Assembly: GCA_951230915.1 (NCBI GenBank)
Contig: OX579637.1
Coordinates: 1,984,001 to 2,048,000 of the forward strand
Reading direction: 5' to 3'
DNA: 64,000 nucleotides
Source: Antitrichia curtipendula
Taxonomy: Eukaryota; Streptophyta; Bryopsida; Hypnales; Leucodontaceae
Shown here: piece after piece, positions 24,040 through 36,084 of the stretch
How the letters are laid out: the number at the start of each line of letters is the position of its first letter
Position numbering within the stretch: the first letter of the stretch is position 1
Translations under genes and position numbers: made by a program
The notes under the pieces: generated by a model
Seen by the model: only the letters and a program-made list of their open reading frames with translations
Databases searched by the model: none
Told to the model about the DNA's origin: nothing

Positions 24040-24370
24040 TCATTTTTTGTCTAGATGCGGACATATGTGATATAGGCAGAACGCTAATTAGGGATCCAAA
24101 CCCTATTCCAGTAGGCATAGATGCAATTTGTCAAGGCATAGATTTTGTCTAAACTAAAGTGGCGTTAGAACTGGGCACGGATGGGCAAAGACTTAATTGC
24201 ATAAGTCCATGCCTTTACCCACTAAATCCGCGTCCATCACAAAGTGGCTAATTTAGCATTTGCGCTTTGACCTTTAGGTCCACGTCCGTAAGTCTACATC
24301 TAGACATTCAACAATCAATAGTGTCCATGCCCATACTGCTTGCCCCACCAAGAGGCTACTTGTGCTGTGT
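24040..24370. repeat. Right-flank block with CGGATG/CCGCGTCC-type words
   Basis: Contains GGGCACGGATGGGCAAAGAC (24170-24189) and inverted forms such as TCCGCGTCCAT and CCACGTCCG. It shares words with 20860-21250 and with 38153-38350. It may be a subterminal region of a hAT-like element. Confidence 0.4.
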
Positions 24371-24399
24371 TGACCTAATCAGGATGCAAAAAGGAGGAG

Positions 24400-24843
24400 A
24401 TGGATCAAAAACTTAAAACTCTCAGAGCTTCTAAACTTGATCAATTTTGGGAGGAGATTATCGAAGACAAAGACATTGAAGGTATTTCTACCTCTATGGG
24501 AGAAGTAGGAAGTGATAATACTGTAGGTGGATTGTCATCAAATCCTTTTGATTCTATAGCTAAGCACCTTGTTGAACTTGATAGATGGGAAGTTGTGTTG
24601 GAGCATTAAATGTTGACTAAAGAGTTTATTCATTCAATGGATAAGAAAATAAAGATGACCAACTAAGGCGATGCATCCTTGTTGAAAATAATTAAAGATC
24701 TGGAGACTCAACTCTACCAACAAAAAAAAAATATCAGTATACAAATAGAAAACTTAATGAGAGACTTTAGTATTAAAAAAGAAGCATGCAAATAGAAGAT
24801 TGAAGACTTGAAGCATGCCCTCCGTCCAATCCATTTAGAATGA
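24400..24843 (+). pseudogene. Short charged, coiled-coil-like reading frame
   Basis: From the Met at 24400 an open frame of 69 codons is followed in the same frame, across a few stops, by heptad-like sequence (LETQLYQQKKNISIQIENL). Charged helix-forming residues dominate. I do not recognise it. It lies just outside the BED element on the opposite strand. It is probably an old coding remnant and not a live gene. Confidence 0.3.
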
Positions 24844-25093
24844 CATCATTAGAATGATCATTGTATCATGTTGTTTGGAAGGTAGCTAGATATATATAGG
24901 GACATAAGGGCATTGCACATTTGTATATATTATACAATAAAGTTAAAAAATATTGATGACAAAATATTTGGAGATATTTGGATTATGCAACCATGTATGA
25001 CATTGTATCTATTGGAGATGTTTGCAAGAGACAAAATTCTAATCCTCATGTTGCATGTTTAAATTCAAATTTGCATACACAAACATGTATAAT

Positions 25094-25535
25094 TTAACCC
25101 CTAAATTCCCATTGTCTACTTGGGGAACAAAATGGATTTTGGCTAGGCTCTTGCGGTCTCAATATTTGACATGATTTCCTAAAGTTTTATTTGAAGATAG
25201 AAAAACACATTAGTTTTTCCATAAATATGATTTATATTTCAATTAAAGCATAGGAGCAAAAGTTATGGTATAAAAGGTCATTTTTTTAGTTTAGCGGATA
25301 GAAAAAAACCTTCAAAAAATCTTAATGAAAAAATAATTTAAAAATAATTTTGTATAGACTATATTTTTAGGTACATTGGAAACTTTAATCATTTTTTCAC
25401 ATAAAAATATGTTTTAAGATATAAAAAAATATGTTTTTATATTCTAGGCACTATAAGTCCAATTACTAAATCGCAATAAAAAAATGGTATTAGTTAACTT
25501 TTTGGTTTTGGATTTAGAATTTAGGGGATCTTTAA
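25094..25535. mobile_element. TTAA-flanked MITE, copy 3 (diverged)
   Basis: It starts TTAA then CCCCTAAATTC (25098-25108) and ends with the exact inverse GAATTTAGGGG (25517-25527), then ATCTTTAA. The left interior (ACTTGGGGAACAAAATGG, GGTCTCAATAT) aligns with copies 1 and 2. It is shorter and more diverged than those. Confidence 0.6.
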
Positions 25536-25559
25536 CAAGTGTTTTCCTCAATTGGACTC

Positions 25560-26310
25560 CAGTAGTAATTCTGCATTTTGAAACATTAGGGCGCAAATGC
25601 TAGGAGTCTGGGACTCTCGCTTCACTTCAAAAATATGAGACTTCAAGAGTTATCAAAAACCTCTAAGCACTCTAAACGCTAGGGAGCAAACACAAGGATA
25701 CATGGATGTTGACGCACAAACTTCCATTTCATGCAGAAAATAGAAGATTTCAGAGATCATCCTAAACCTCTAGACTTGGGCGTGGATGTTGGACTACAGA
25801 CAATGGGACACCCGCTTTACATAAATAATATGAGATTTAGGGAGTGTCCCCAAATTTCCTGGGTCTTTGGACACAGGGGTATGGATGCATGGAGTGGATG
25901 TTGGGATGCCCACTTCACTTCAAAAATAAAAGACTTTGGGAGTGTTCTCAAACCTCTTAGATCTTTGGATGTAGGGTTGCAGACGTAGGGATGTTGAAGC
26001 GTGGACATAGAAGTGCGGATGTTGCAACTCCCACTACACATCAAAAATATGTATTTAGAGGAGTGTCTCCAAACTTCCTTGGATCTTTGAAAGCAAAGTT
26101 GCTAATGTAGGGATAATAGGGCACGGGTGCAAAGATTGGCAGTCCACTTTTGAAAACTCATGGATTTCTGGACGCCAAGGCGTAGACACTAAGTTAGAAT
26201 GTGGACATTGGGGTTTGGATGTTGGGATGTGGATGTTTAGACAACGCATGGACACTATGGGCGCGGATGCAAAGAAAAAGCTTATTGGAGGCCTTTGGAG
26301 GCCATCCATT
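25560..26310. repeat. Degenerate tandem array, unit about 90-120 bp
   Basis: At least five units each contain a CACTTCACTTCAAAAATA-like word, then GAGTGT-CTCAAACCTC, then GGATCTTTGGA, then GTGGATGTTGGGATG. Unit starts lie near 25620, 25724, 25811, 25909 and 26029, with a broken sixth near 26143. Short frames in this block on either strand follow the repeat and are not genes. Confidence 0.65.
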
Positions 26311-27574
26311 TTCATATGGCCTTGGATTCTTCTTTCCATTTTAAAGTGAAGTTCATTTTAGAACTGCTAGCCTATATTTGTACTACTAAAATTAACTATT
26401 GATTTGAATACTAAAATTTGGAAAAGAGCCACTTGCACCAATTTCTTTTTCCAAGAAAAATGTTGTTTTAGAGTTATTCAAAAGCATTAGCCCACAGAAT
26501 AAATTCCTTATTTAAAACAAATAAAAAATAAATAAACCATTTAATAATTTGTTGAAGTAGGAAAAAAAAGATTTATATGGAGGCATGGACTTATTCCATT
26601 TTATTTCCTTTGTAAGCAAAAGGCTATGTCCTAATTAGTACAAAATTCTATCTTTTGTATTTCTTATACTTGAAATCTTGTTTTAAAAAATATTTAACAT
26701 CGAAAGGGTGGAAAATAATTTTTTACTTCCACTTCATTTGAAGGGTACATCCTAGATTATTTTGCCATACATTATATTGATGTAAATTTTTATTTATAGG
26801 TAACTTTTCAAAACCTCACCAAATTTTCATTCCCATAATTTTTTCAAACCATTTCAGAATAAGAATAAAACCAATTTTTACAATAATTGAAAAGTTAAAA
26901 TAAAATTCTTAAAAGAAATAGAAGGGACTTGTGAAGTTTGATTGGCAAATTTCATGTCAAGGTCTTAACTATGGTTTAGGTGGATGTAAAAATAAAATAA
27001 CCCATTCCAAAATATTTAACTTAATCTACATTGCTACAAATATCTCTATTCAAAATTTAATCCAAAATTGGATCATTTTGCCAAATGAAATGAAATAGAT
27101 TACAACGATATACAATGTAGGATTCCATATAATGATAATACAATATTTATATTAAAATATACTTTAGTAGGCTATATTATTCTCACGTATGGTATTAGAG
27201 TATCTGGCAATAAAGTAGACCTTTGAGAATGAATGAACACCAATTGGGATATGGAAAAAAAGAATGGCATATAAGAAAAAGTTGTAATATTGTCATAAAC
27301 GCATAATTTTTTGGTTGTGCAAATTTTTATCCAATATTAAATAGAAAATTGCTAAAATTGCACTTGCAAATAATGAAAAGAAAATTACTTGTATATTTGA
27401 TATTTGTCATACATTAAAGAATTGGAAAAGTGCATAACGTGGTCACTATATTCATATCTATATGTTGGTGTCTGTAGTTAATTAAGGTAACTTCCAAAAT
27501 CTATAAACCTCCCTAATATAATATATTTTTCTATAATATTTTGTATTTTAGACTAGGACACATAGGATTGCTCT
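26311..27574. other. AT-rich spacer
   Basis: No supported gene or repeat boundary. Confidence 0.55.
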
Positions 27575-29402
27575 TAATTGATATTTGTAGGGTGTTTGTT
27601 GTGCCACTGGGGCCTTTTTTGTTGTCGTGTAACCCTGCCACCACATTGTGGTCATCGACGTGAAGTCATTGAGCTCTTGAACGGGTTTATCTTGCTGGTC
27701 CATCTTCTTCGAATAAGTTCCTCACGAATTGTATGTCTTGCATTTCTAAAAGAGCTTATCGAGTCCAAAATTGTTTTCATCTAATAAATAGTCAATTGCA
27801 TCACCTTTAAAATTTTTGCACCACTCTGATTCCAAAAATTGCTTACTTTCTCAAGCGGTAGGCGCTTTGTATTTGCCTTCTTCAACAATACAAGCTCTGT
27901 CATTATTAGTGACACAAACTCCATTCACGTTCTGTATCCAATTTTTTGGAAGGGATCCAAACAAGAATTAGTTAAGATCTTTTTTACCAATGGTTATTGA
28001 AGCATTACATCTTTGTTTGGGATCAAGTTTGCAAACGCTCTTACAATTGCATCTGGACCAATCTCCCAACCCCATTCATCATAGTGTTCTAGCCTTCACA
28101 AGGAGTGATGCTTATAAAGCCAACTCCAAACTAGGTTGGCTCCCCACTTATCAAGATGTTGTGGGAAATTATTTGCATTGAATTCCCAACTTAGCGGCAT
28201 ATATTGCACTAGACCAAACAACTTGTATAATTGCTTGTGGATATGAACCTTGCACATTGTACACTGCCTACGACATATCATTAAGTTAATCAAGCAAATT
28301 GGGTGGTATAAGTTATTGCCTGTGCCCAAGTGCATTCCATCTTTGGGGTCAAAAGGATTTAAACAAATGGGGCATGTAGTACATCAAATACAAAGCAAAA
28401 AAGGATGTGGCCACAATTAATCTAGATTGCAATCGAGATGTATAGACCTCACACTTTCAAAATTCCAATTGTATTGAGACCAATCAATGGTGGTCTCTTG
28501 GCTAGCAGTGGCTTTTGTTGCCATCTTTGACATATCAAAAAGGTCATCTATGTTTGCCCATGATGTTAAACCAATGACTTCTTTTGTATTGTGCTTCATG
28601 TAATTGTTGGCCACTTTCTTAAACTACATAGCCACTTGCTGGTTTTGATCCATTGTAAAGACGCATGCTAACTTCCACTGATAATATTGCGTCACTATTG
28701 CATCCAGTCAACTCTAGAAATTGATATTTTGGGTACACAAACTTGCAGCTTCTTTGCTAGTTTGCTCCAGGTGGGTCCCCTTTGCCAAGTTCCCTGTAGC
28801 AGCTTGAAGAGCATGCTAAAGTACTTGTATATCATGTTCTTGCTTTGCAATGAAGTCGCTTTCTTCCTTTAATTTGTCTTACAGCTTTGCAGAATCTTCA
28901 TACAACTAATTTATGAATAGATTTTTTTCATCCATAATAGCCCTCATAGAGGTGAGCATATTTGTGGCAGCATCTGGAGCGTCTCTCATTGCAACGTCAT
29001 TTTAGCCCTTTGCCATGTCATCTCTGTCTATCACAACATCATTTCCAGCTTCATCTGGCACGCTTTGTTGAACTCTCCTTTTAGAGCCACGTAGTTGCAC
29101 TTTATGGCTTAGTAGACATAGTGGAACACAAGTTCCATCCACGTCACTATCCAAATCTGAATCCTCGGTCACGTAGTTGTCAATCGGCTGAATCATCATC
29201 CTCAAAGGGCCAATTCGTCCTCTGGATACCTTTGCACCCCCATTGGAATAAATCCATTGACATGTTGTAGAACTTTAACGAGTTTGTTAGTGCCTTTCAA
29301 AGTTGACCAATCTATTTGTTTGTCAAGCTTCACTTCAACATGCATACCTCTCAAAATGAAGAGATTGATTTTGTTTTGTTTAAAGATGAGCTGGTCATAC
29401 AA
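27575..29402 (-). pseudogene. RING-finger-like gene of a mobile element, decayed
   Basis: On the minus strand, from 29402, a hydrophilic N-terminal part ends near 29200. An acidic segment (EDSDLDSDVDG) follows, then a helix-rich part with heptad spacing near 28970-28830. A RING-like domain follows at about 28355-28240: CPICLNPFDPKDG, then YHPICL, then CTMCKVH. This fits Cys-x2-Cys...His-x3-Cys...Cys-x2-Cys, with one expected Cys replaced (TGNN). The conserved-looking LFGLVQYMPLSWEFN and WSWLYKHHS follow. The C-terminal end is basic (QQKRPQWHN). Several in-frame stops show it is dead. A role in ubiquitin transfer or zinc-dependent protein binding is inferred from the RING layout only. Confidence 0.5.
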
Positions 29403-29735
29403 AAATTATTGTATTGAGGTGTACTAAGTCTAGTCCATGAAACGGTTCAGGTAGGTATTTAAGTTTTGATGGGTGGAGATGTTGTCCATTAAAAAAGATT
29501 GGGCACAAATTTCATTGAGTCTAGGCGGGGATGTTTACTACTTCAGGAAAGGTCGCTTGGATTGGATGTGGACTAAGTAGTTACTGAGACTTTGTCGGAG
29601 GGTTTTTAAAAAAAAAAAGGTAGGTGATTTATTTCATTAACAGTTAACAACAATTATTGTTGTTTTTTATAGTATTTTTTGAGGAATTTTGTGGTGTGTG
29701 TTTATATTTTTTGGAATTAAGCATTAGTAGTCCTT
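29403..29735. other. Spacer with GGCGGGGATG-type words
   Basis: Contains CTAGGCGGGGATG near 29520, similar to words at 36100, and a poly-A tract. No gene was seen. Confidence 0.45.
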
Positions 29736-31005
29736 TGTGAGCCCCCAATTCGTCACTAGGGACTCACAATTTTTTTTTTTTCAATTTTTACAAATTTAAG
29801 TATAGTTTTATATACAAAAAACCCCCAAAAGAGTGTAAAACCAAAATAGGTATCACACGTATCAATATAGCATTTGGTCCATTATAGATTATTTTCCTCA
29901 AATAAATCCCATTTCCACTTGTATATAGGTTAAAACATGAAAATGTAGGTAAATAGTAGAATTAAGGTTAATCCAACCTAAACAGCCCAAATAGCCAAAT
30001 CTACAATACATGTGACATCCTATGGCTAAAATTGGTCCGAGGGAACATTGTTGAGGTTTTAAGTCCATTCCCAGAGATAGGTTTCACTTTCCCCATAACA
30101 TCGAAGAAATAGCAGAAACCCCAATTGTTGGCCTGCAGGAGTTACAATCTCAAGATAGACCTGTAAGAGGAATCTACGGGTGGAGTATGGTGTTCTAGGG
30201 TAGAAACCACATTTGGGACTCAATGGCGAAATCAACTTGTCAAGATTCTCTCATATGTGAAAGATTCCCTAGTTGCTGGGATTAAAAGGAGAAGACAAAG
30301 TTGATTCTCCTCTGAACTTTGTGCAAAATAAGAATATGAATTTGCACATATTTTGTGGAATTCCATGAGAGGTTCCATAAAAAGTTTTGGAATTTTTTGA
30401 ATTACAGAAGATGCCCTTCCAGACGGTCAACTACCAAAACCTATGATGGGAAATTCTTAGAAATCACCTAGGTTGCGGTAAAATCTCACTAAAATTTAGA
30501 TTAGTTTTTTTTATGCTAATAAAACGCTCCAACAAGTTTTAGAACATTCTAATAGCCGGAAGTACCCGAACGAGCAAGATTCTTCAAAACCGGCAAAATT
30601 GAAGAAATTTCGGGATGTTGACCGGCATTTCCGACACATACGAAATCGGAATGGGGTCAAAGCTAGGTCTTTTCTTACTCTCCCATACCTACTAAAGAAC
30701 CTAGGCTAGTTACTTTTCTCAGAAAAGTCAACCTCCAAAATTTGGGTTTTTACCCCATTTTGGTGTTCAGTTAGCGATAGGTTATGTTGCGTTTTTTAGA
30801 GTTTGGTTAAGGGGTGGGGGATTTCCTATGACTAAAAATGGCCTTCTGAAGCCAATGGCGCAATCCGTTTGTGATTTGGAGTTAATCTCCAAAAGTTAGA
30901 AGTTTGGACTAGCGTAGAAAGTCAAAATTAGTAATTTAGGATGAAAATCCTAAGTGATAAGATTACTACATGAAAATAAGAGGAGGTGAGTGCCCTTGAA
31001 AGAGT

Positions 31006-31014
31006 ATATAAGGG
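31006..31014 (+). promoter_or_regulatory. TATA box of LTR copy B
   Basis: TATATAAGG, about 1.27 kb from the LTR start and conserved with copy A. A transcript start about 30 bases downstream is expected but not shown. Confidence 0.6.
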
Positions 31015-31505
31015 CACTCATTCTCCTCTCATTGTACCCCTTGGGCCATTATTTTGGTCTTCTAAACACGTTGGTCCATTTGTTTGGATTTTTTGGCCAT
31101 TTTTGAGCCAAAAGTTGTAAACGTGTGTTTTTGGAGCATTTTAAGCTCCGTTGTTGGTGTTTTTGAGGCTTTCTTTGAAGGACATTGGGGTCCCTTCAAA
31201 GTTGCTCCTATTTACCTTGTTACAATTGTTGTATGTTTTTGTTGTTGGTTGTTGATAATTGTATTAATTCTAGAGTATACCCCCCTCCGTACCTTGGCGA
31301 TGCCGCTTAGGGGGGCCTCTAATGTTTGATTTTTGACTGTTTTGTACTACCATACTTGTTCTTATAACTTATTGTTTATCTAGTGTGTACTAACTTCTAC
31401 ACTAACTATTGTTGTAGTTTGGTGTTTGTACTAATTTCCGTATTCTAACGTGTTGGTACGGAGTGTTAGTGTGAAGTTATAGAATTTCTAGTGATTTCTA
31501 AAGAG

Positions 31506-31755
31506 ACGACAAAGCTTTGACTTGCCTTGTTCTATTTGTTTAGAATTTTTGGAGATTTTCTAAACTACGACGAAGCTTTGGCTTTGTGTTGTTAGAATTA
31601 TTTAGGAATTTAGAGGTTTTCCCAAACTACGGCGAAGCTTTGGCTTTGGCTGTTAGGAGAGTTCTATAGTATTCTCAAAAAATACGGCAAAGCTATAGCT
31701 TTCAGTCTTAGAATTTAGGTGTATTTCAAAATCACGGCGAAGCTTTGGCTTTTTT
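31506..31755 (+). repeat. Five-copy array of ACGGCGAAGCTTTGGCTTT inside LTR copy B
   Basis: Copies start near 31506, 31567, 31629, 31684 and 31734, spaced 50-62 bases. The core (GCGAAGCTTTGGC) is kept while the spacers are not. This looks like a subrepeat downstream of the LTR promoter. Confidence 0.75.
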
Positions 31756-32074
31756 ACAATTAATTCTCAAGTCTAGTTCCCAAAATATTGGAAATTTCCT
31801 CAAAGTTTAGCCCCAAAACTTAGTGCTCCAAGTGTCAATTTAGCATTCCAATTTAGTGTGCAATTAGTTGCTAAGAGAAAGCGACTCTTGGTGTTCCAAA
31901 TTCCTCCAAAAATTAGAACCCCGTGTTAAAAAATATATTTGGTAGCCCGGGCCTTCAAGCAATCACTGGCTTAGGTTCCCCAGGTCCTCCAAACGAACAA
32001 GGGGCCTGTTGAAAAAAAAAAAAACCAAGCTGACGGATATCAACCGGTTGTAGCAGGGTATCAATCGGACGTGG

Positions 32075-32225
32075 CTGTTGGGACCGGGCAACGTGGCTGT
32101 GACTGAGAGCGTGGCTGCAACTGAAACTGCAGTGATTGTGACTGAGCGTGGCTGCAACTGAGAACTGACTGCGCCTGAGCTGGCTGCAACTGAAATTGGT
32201 TGCGACTGAACCAAACTTGGTTGCA
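32075..32225 (-). repeat. Short imperfect tandem repeat of a TGGCTGCAACTGA-like unit
   Basis: GTGGCTGTGACTGAG, GTGGCTGCAACTGA and variants repeat about eight times. The frames that overlap here (Ser/His/Val-rich) are products of this repeat. Confidence 0.65.
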
Positions 32226-34120
32226 TAACTTGAATTCATGGCCGGTTGGAGGCTATGCCTTGAGTTGTAAATCAAATATCACACCTTCATGTTGTCTTTT
32301 GGAAACTAGCAATTTAAATAGGAAATGTAGAAGTAGTATAGAGAGTGGAAAAAATAGGAATTAGAGCTCACTTAGACAAAACATTCATCATCAAACGTCA
32401 TCTTAGAATGAAGGTAGAGGATTAGAAGTAGTATAGGAAAATTAAGAACATCCCACTTAGCAACGTTTCCATTGCCAAAGAGAAACCTCTCATATGACTC
32501 TTCAACCTTTCAAAAACTCAATGGAATGGAATGCAAATGAAGTAGAGAGAAGTGGTAGTTCAATTAGAAGTTCAAAGAGAATTTAGAAATCAAGATTAGG
32601 TGGAAATCCTGGGGAGCTACTTTGGACCATTAGAATTTCGATAACATAATAATTGACGTGAAGAATCAATAGAAGATCAATTATTGTGTAGAAGTCTAAA
32701 GTCAACTCTTGAAATCCAAATAATGGAAGGTGAATAGTTTTGAAGAGAAAGAGAAATTAGAAGGAAAAGAAAAGAGAAATTCAAGAAATTGGCAAACCTT
32801 GTACTAAAACCCCTACTTTAAGCCGTGGGAAAAACTACCAAACGATTCCGAAACATGGCAAATGACGGGGAGTTTGAAGGGGTATACGATTACCTAAACA
32901 ATGACTCCAACTCCGAGGTAAGATCCTAACTTTAAACCATCCATTCCAATTTCTCAAAAATAGACATTTACAAGTAGGACCGAACTCTCAATTCAATTCA
33001 GAGTGTCTAGAATAGGAATATTTCAAGAATCAGGGTAGTGGTGTTGTAGAGTCTAGTTAGAGGTTTCCAAAACCATCTCACACTTAGAATTTGGAATCAA
33101 ATTGAAAGAGATATTAGCGGATGAAGTTTAAGAGTAATATTGGATGAAAGTTAGTACATTTCATCCAAATGGAACAAGAATAGAAACTTAGATAGAAACA
33201 TAAATCTAGACTCCAGAAGTGAAACAAAAATTAGAATTTAAGTTGTAGGCTAGTAGAAAACCATAGATGAAGTTTGAAGTACCGATTAGCGGTCAAACTT
33301 CATCCATTAATAATTCCTAGTAGGAAGGTCCGATTAGCACGTGTCTTAGCATTTTGGAAAGCTAGAATTAAGAGTTACAAAGAAAAATTAACAAAAATCT
33401 AAAAATAGTAATCTGCTCAGAGTAGCACCGAGCCACATAAGTAGGATAAAGATCAAATAATTATTAAAAGAGGCAATCAAAGAGAAGAATTAGATTTGGA
33501 AATAGGTAGAAGGCACCTAGTAAAGCTTAGAACTAGTCTAACTTAGGAGAAATTCTTAATCATTTAGTAGCAAACAACGGATGAACTTTGGGTTAGAATA
33601 TGGATGAAATATGGTAAAACTCATCCATCCAAGTCCAAACTTAGAACTTTGGTAGAAGTTGGCAATATAGAGTCAGAGTCAAAAACTTGAAGTAAAATAG
33701 AATAGGGAAGGGGTCTAAATCCAAGGATGAAGTTTGGATAGACTTATAGAAGCTAGAACTTCATCCGTCCATAACTCTTGCTAGGAAGGTCGCATAACGT
33801 TGAGTTTTATATTTTTGAAAATGGCATGAAATTCTCTATCTTTATATGTGGCTAAATTTAGACTGTATCACCTTTCTTTCAAAAACCACCGTGGCCTAGT
33901 TGGTACGACCTAATTAGAGTAAAACTTGCAATTTAAGTTAGTTTTTCTTGATTTCTTTATTTCCTTGCAACCTTGTGTATGTTTAAAATTTAGAAAAGAT
34001 CCATTGCTTGGAAGGCACAATGGACTGACGTTAGACACCCGTAGGAAATTATCATAAATACTAGAACCTGGTTGTGCTCGTCTATTTACCAAGGGTGGGT
34101 AAATAAACGCTCACATCCTT

Positions 34121-36080
34121 CATTCAATTTCACTAAGGTAGGAGGCTTTGAAAGCGAGTGTTTAAAGGCTGGTTTTCCTTTTTCATGTGGTTTCTTAAAT
34201 GGAATCATTTTTGGCTCATTTTTCAGATATAGGATAATAGATTCCGATTGTAATATAAGTTGTTTCTTATTTTTGAAGCATGTTTGAATTACCTACACAT
34301 TTTAAAACAAAATGAGTTATAGGGCCCTATTTATGACCCTAGGTCTTCCATAAATTGTTCACTTGCAACTGCTGGAGAGAAATGGGAGAAAGTCAAGAGA
34401 ATGATTGGCTCTTGCAATAAATAATATTTTTTATATCCAAACTACTCAAAGACTATAGAGGGTCCATTTAAAGACCACCACACATCCATTTTAGGCGAAT
34501 CTATCATAATACTTTTTCAATTTGAGCAACCTTGCAAAATAGTTTTTTAAACTTAAGTTTCAGCTTTGGCACTTAGAAAAGGATTTAACAATTTTCATCA
34601 TCCAAAATATTGAATTTATAGAACATTCAGTAGTTGTACAAGTATCCACTAAAACATGCTACAAAATAGTATATTTCTTATACAAAAATGAGCAACAACA
34701 TGAAGATTTATTTTACAAAAGAATGATTTATACATAGTGTAATTAGTTTCATGGAGATTATTGATATGTATGGTTTCATTATTAGAAAATTATATATATG
34801 AAAGATGAAATAAAGTTTCTTTCTATTAAATCAAATTAGATTTGTTTCCATACCTGAAATTGCAATTAGGTTCATTGAGAGTTTGCTTAAAACATCAAAT
34901 TTCATTTGTTTCCATACCTGAAATTGCAATTAGGTTCGTTGAGAAATGAATTTACATATTATACTAAGTTTGTATGAATTCGACAATCAATTTTGGCAAT
35001 TTTTAAGATTTTGGCAATTATCATTACAATTTGCTAAAATTACAAATTCCTTCAAAAACAATTAATTTTTGCCACAAATGAAAGGATTATAAGGTATAAC
35101 GACGGTTCTAATTTCTAAATGACCACTCACTTCTATAGCCTCTTTCTCTTGGGCACCTTATATAAGTTTTCAACCAGTAATGCAAATGTTGACAAAAATA
35201 GGAAAAAAAATGAAAGGTTCAACTAAGAGAATAAAACTCTTTGTTTCTTTTTTGACAAAAAATAGGAGGAGGAAGGAAATTATTTAAAAAAAGGAAGTAG
35301 AACTCTTGCGTTTCTATTTTATTTAAATAAAAAAATAAAAAAATAAAGGTTCAATAGTAAAATAAAAAATAGTAAAAATAATCTTTCTTGTAATTTTTTA
35401 ACTAAAAAAGTAGAAAGAGGAAAAAAAAATGTGTCAGCAATCAGTTTGACAATCAATTTCTTATTGTTTGTATTGAGCATTAACTCCCATTGCACCACAT
35501 CATGTTTTGGGGGCAATAATGCAATTTTGGGCAATTTACAACAAATGAAATTTTAAATAACATAAAATAAATTTTGACATAAGATGTGCTTGAGCAATTG
35601 TTAAAGGCCCAACAATTTTCATAGCTTTTGACTATATGGTTAAAAAAACCTAGTATAATATGTAAATTCATTGCTCAACGGGCAATATCGGCATCTCACA
35701 AAAATCTTTAGAAACCACCATTTGTAAATTAGAATTTGAAATTGATTTTGTAGATTTATTTACGCTTGAAAAGATTTGAATCATTCTATTTTGATAAGTG
35801 AAATAAAAGTTATGAAGAGTTTTAGTTTGTAGGTAGTTATGGATTGATAGGATTCCCTACTAGAATAATTGAAAATAAATTTTTCAACTCCTTTATTTAA
35901 GTAAATTTTAAAAATAAATAAAAAATACAAACATTAGATGTAGACTGTTTATTACAACATTGCAACTAGTAGAATTGACATGTTTCAATTTCATAAGTAA
36001 TTTCTTAAAACTTGATTTTTGAATCATTTTCTATTTTCTTCTACTTATTATTTTTTTCCTATGTAGTTGTACAATTCAAA
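34121..36080. other. AT-rich spacer with one recent tandem duplication
   Basis: No supported gene. It holds the 64-bp duplication at 34830-34957 and purine-rich tracts at 35200-35430. Confidence 0.5.
34830..34957. repeat. 64-bp tandem duplication
   Basis: TTTGTTTCCATACCTGAAAT and the following bases occur at 34841 and again at 34905, with only a few differences over about 50 bases. Confidence 0.8.
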
Positions 36081-36084
36081 ATGA

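Larger units (their letters stand above)
29736..34115 (+). mobile_element. Giant solo LTR, copy B, with perfect target duplication
   Basis: The ends are TGTGAGCCC and CGCTCACA, with TGTGAG/CTCACA as a perfect 6-bp inverted pair. TCCTT occurs directly before (29731-29735) and directly after (34116-34120). The TATA box is at 31006. The interior aligns with copy A throughout, and about 4.4 kb contains no second LTR, no primer-binding site and no ORF with recognisable domains. The length is unusual but within the range known for some plant gypsy LTRs. An alternative is a non-coding retrotransposon derivative with very short LTRs. Confidence 0.8.

Noticed and set aside
25817..26339. Open frames on both strands
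   Set aside because: They follow the 90-120 bp tandem array and change character at unit borders.
31955..32275. Two overlapping minus-strand frames rich in Ser, His and Val
   Set aside because: They are produced by the TGGCTGCAACTGA-type tandem repeat and lie inside the solo LTR.
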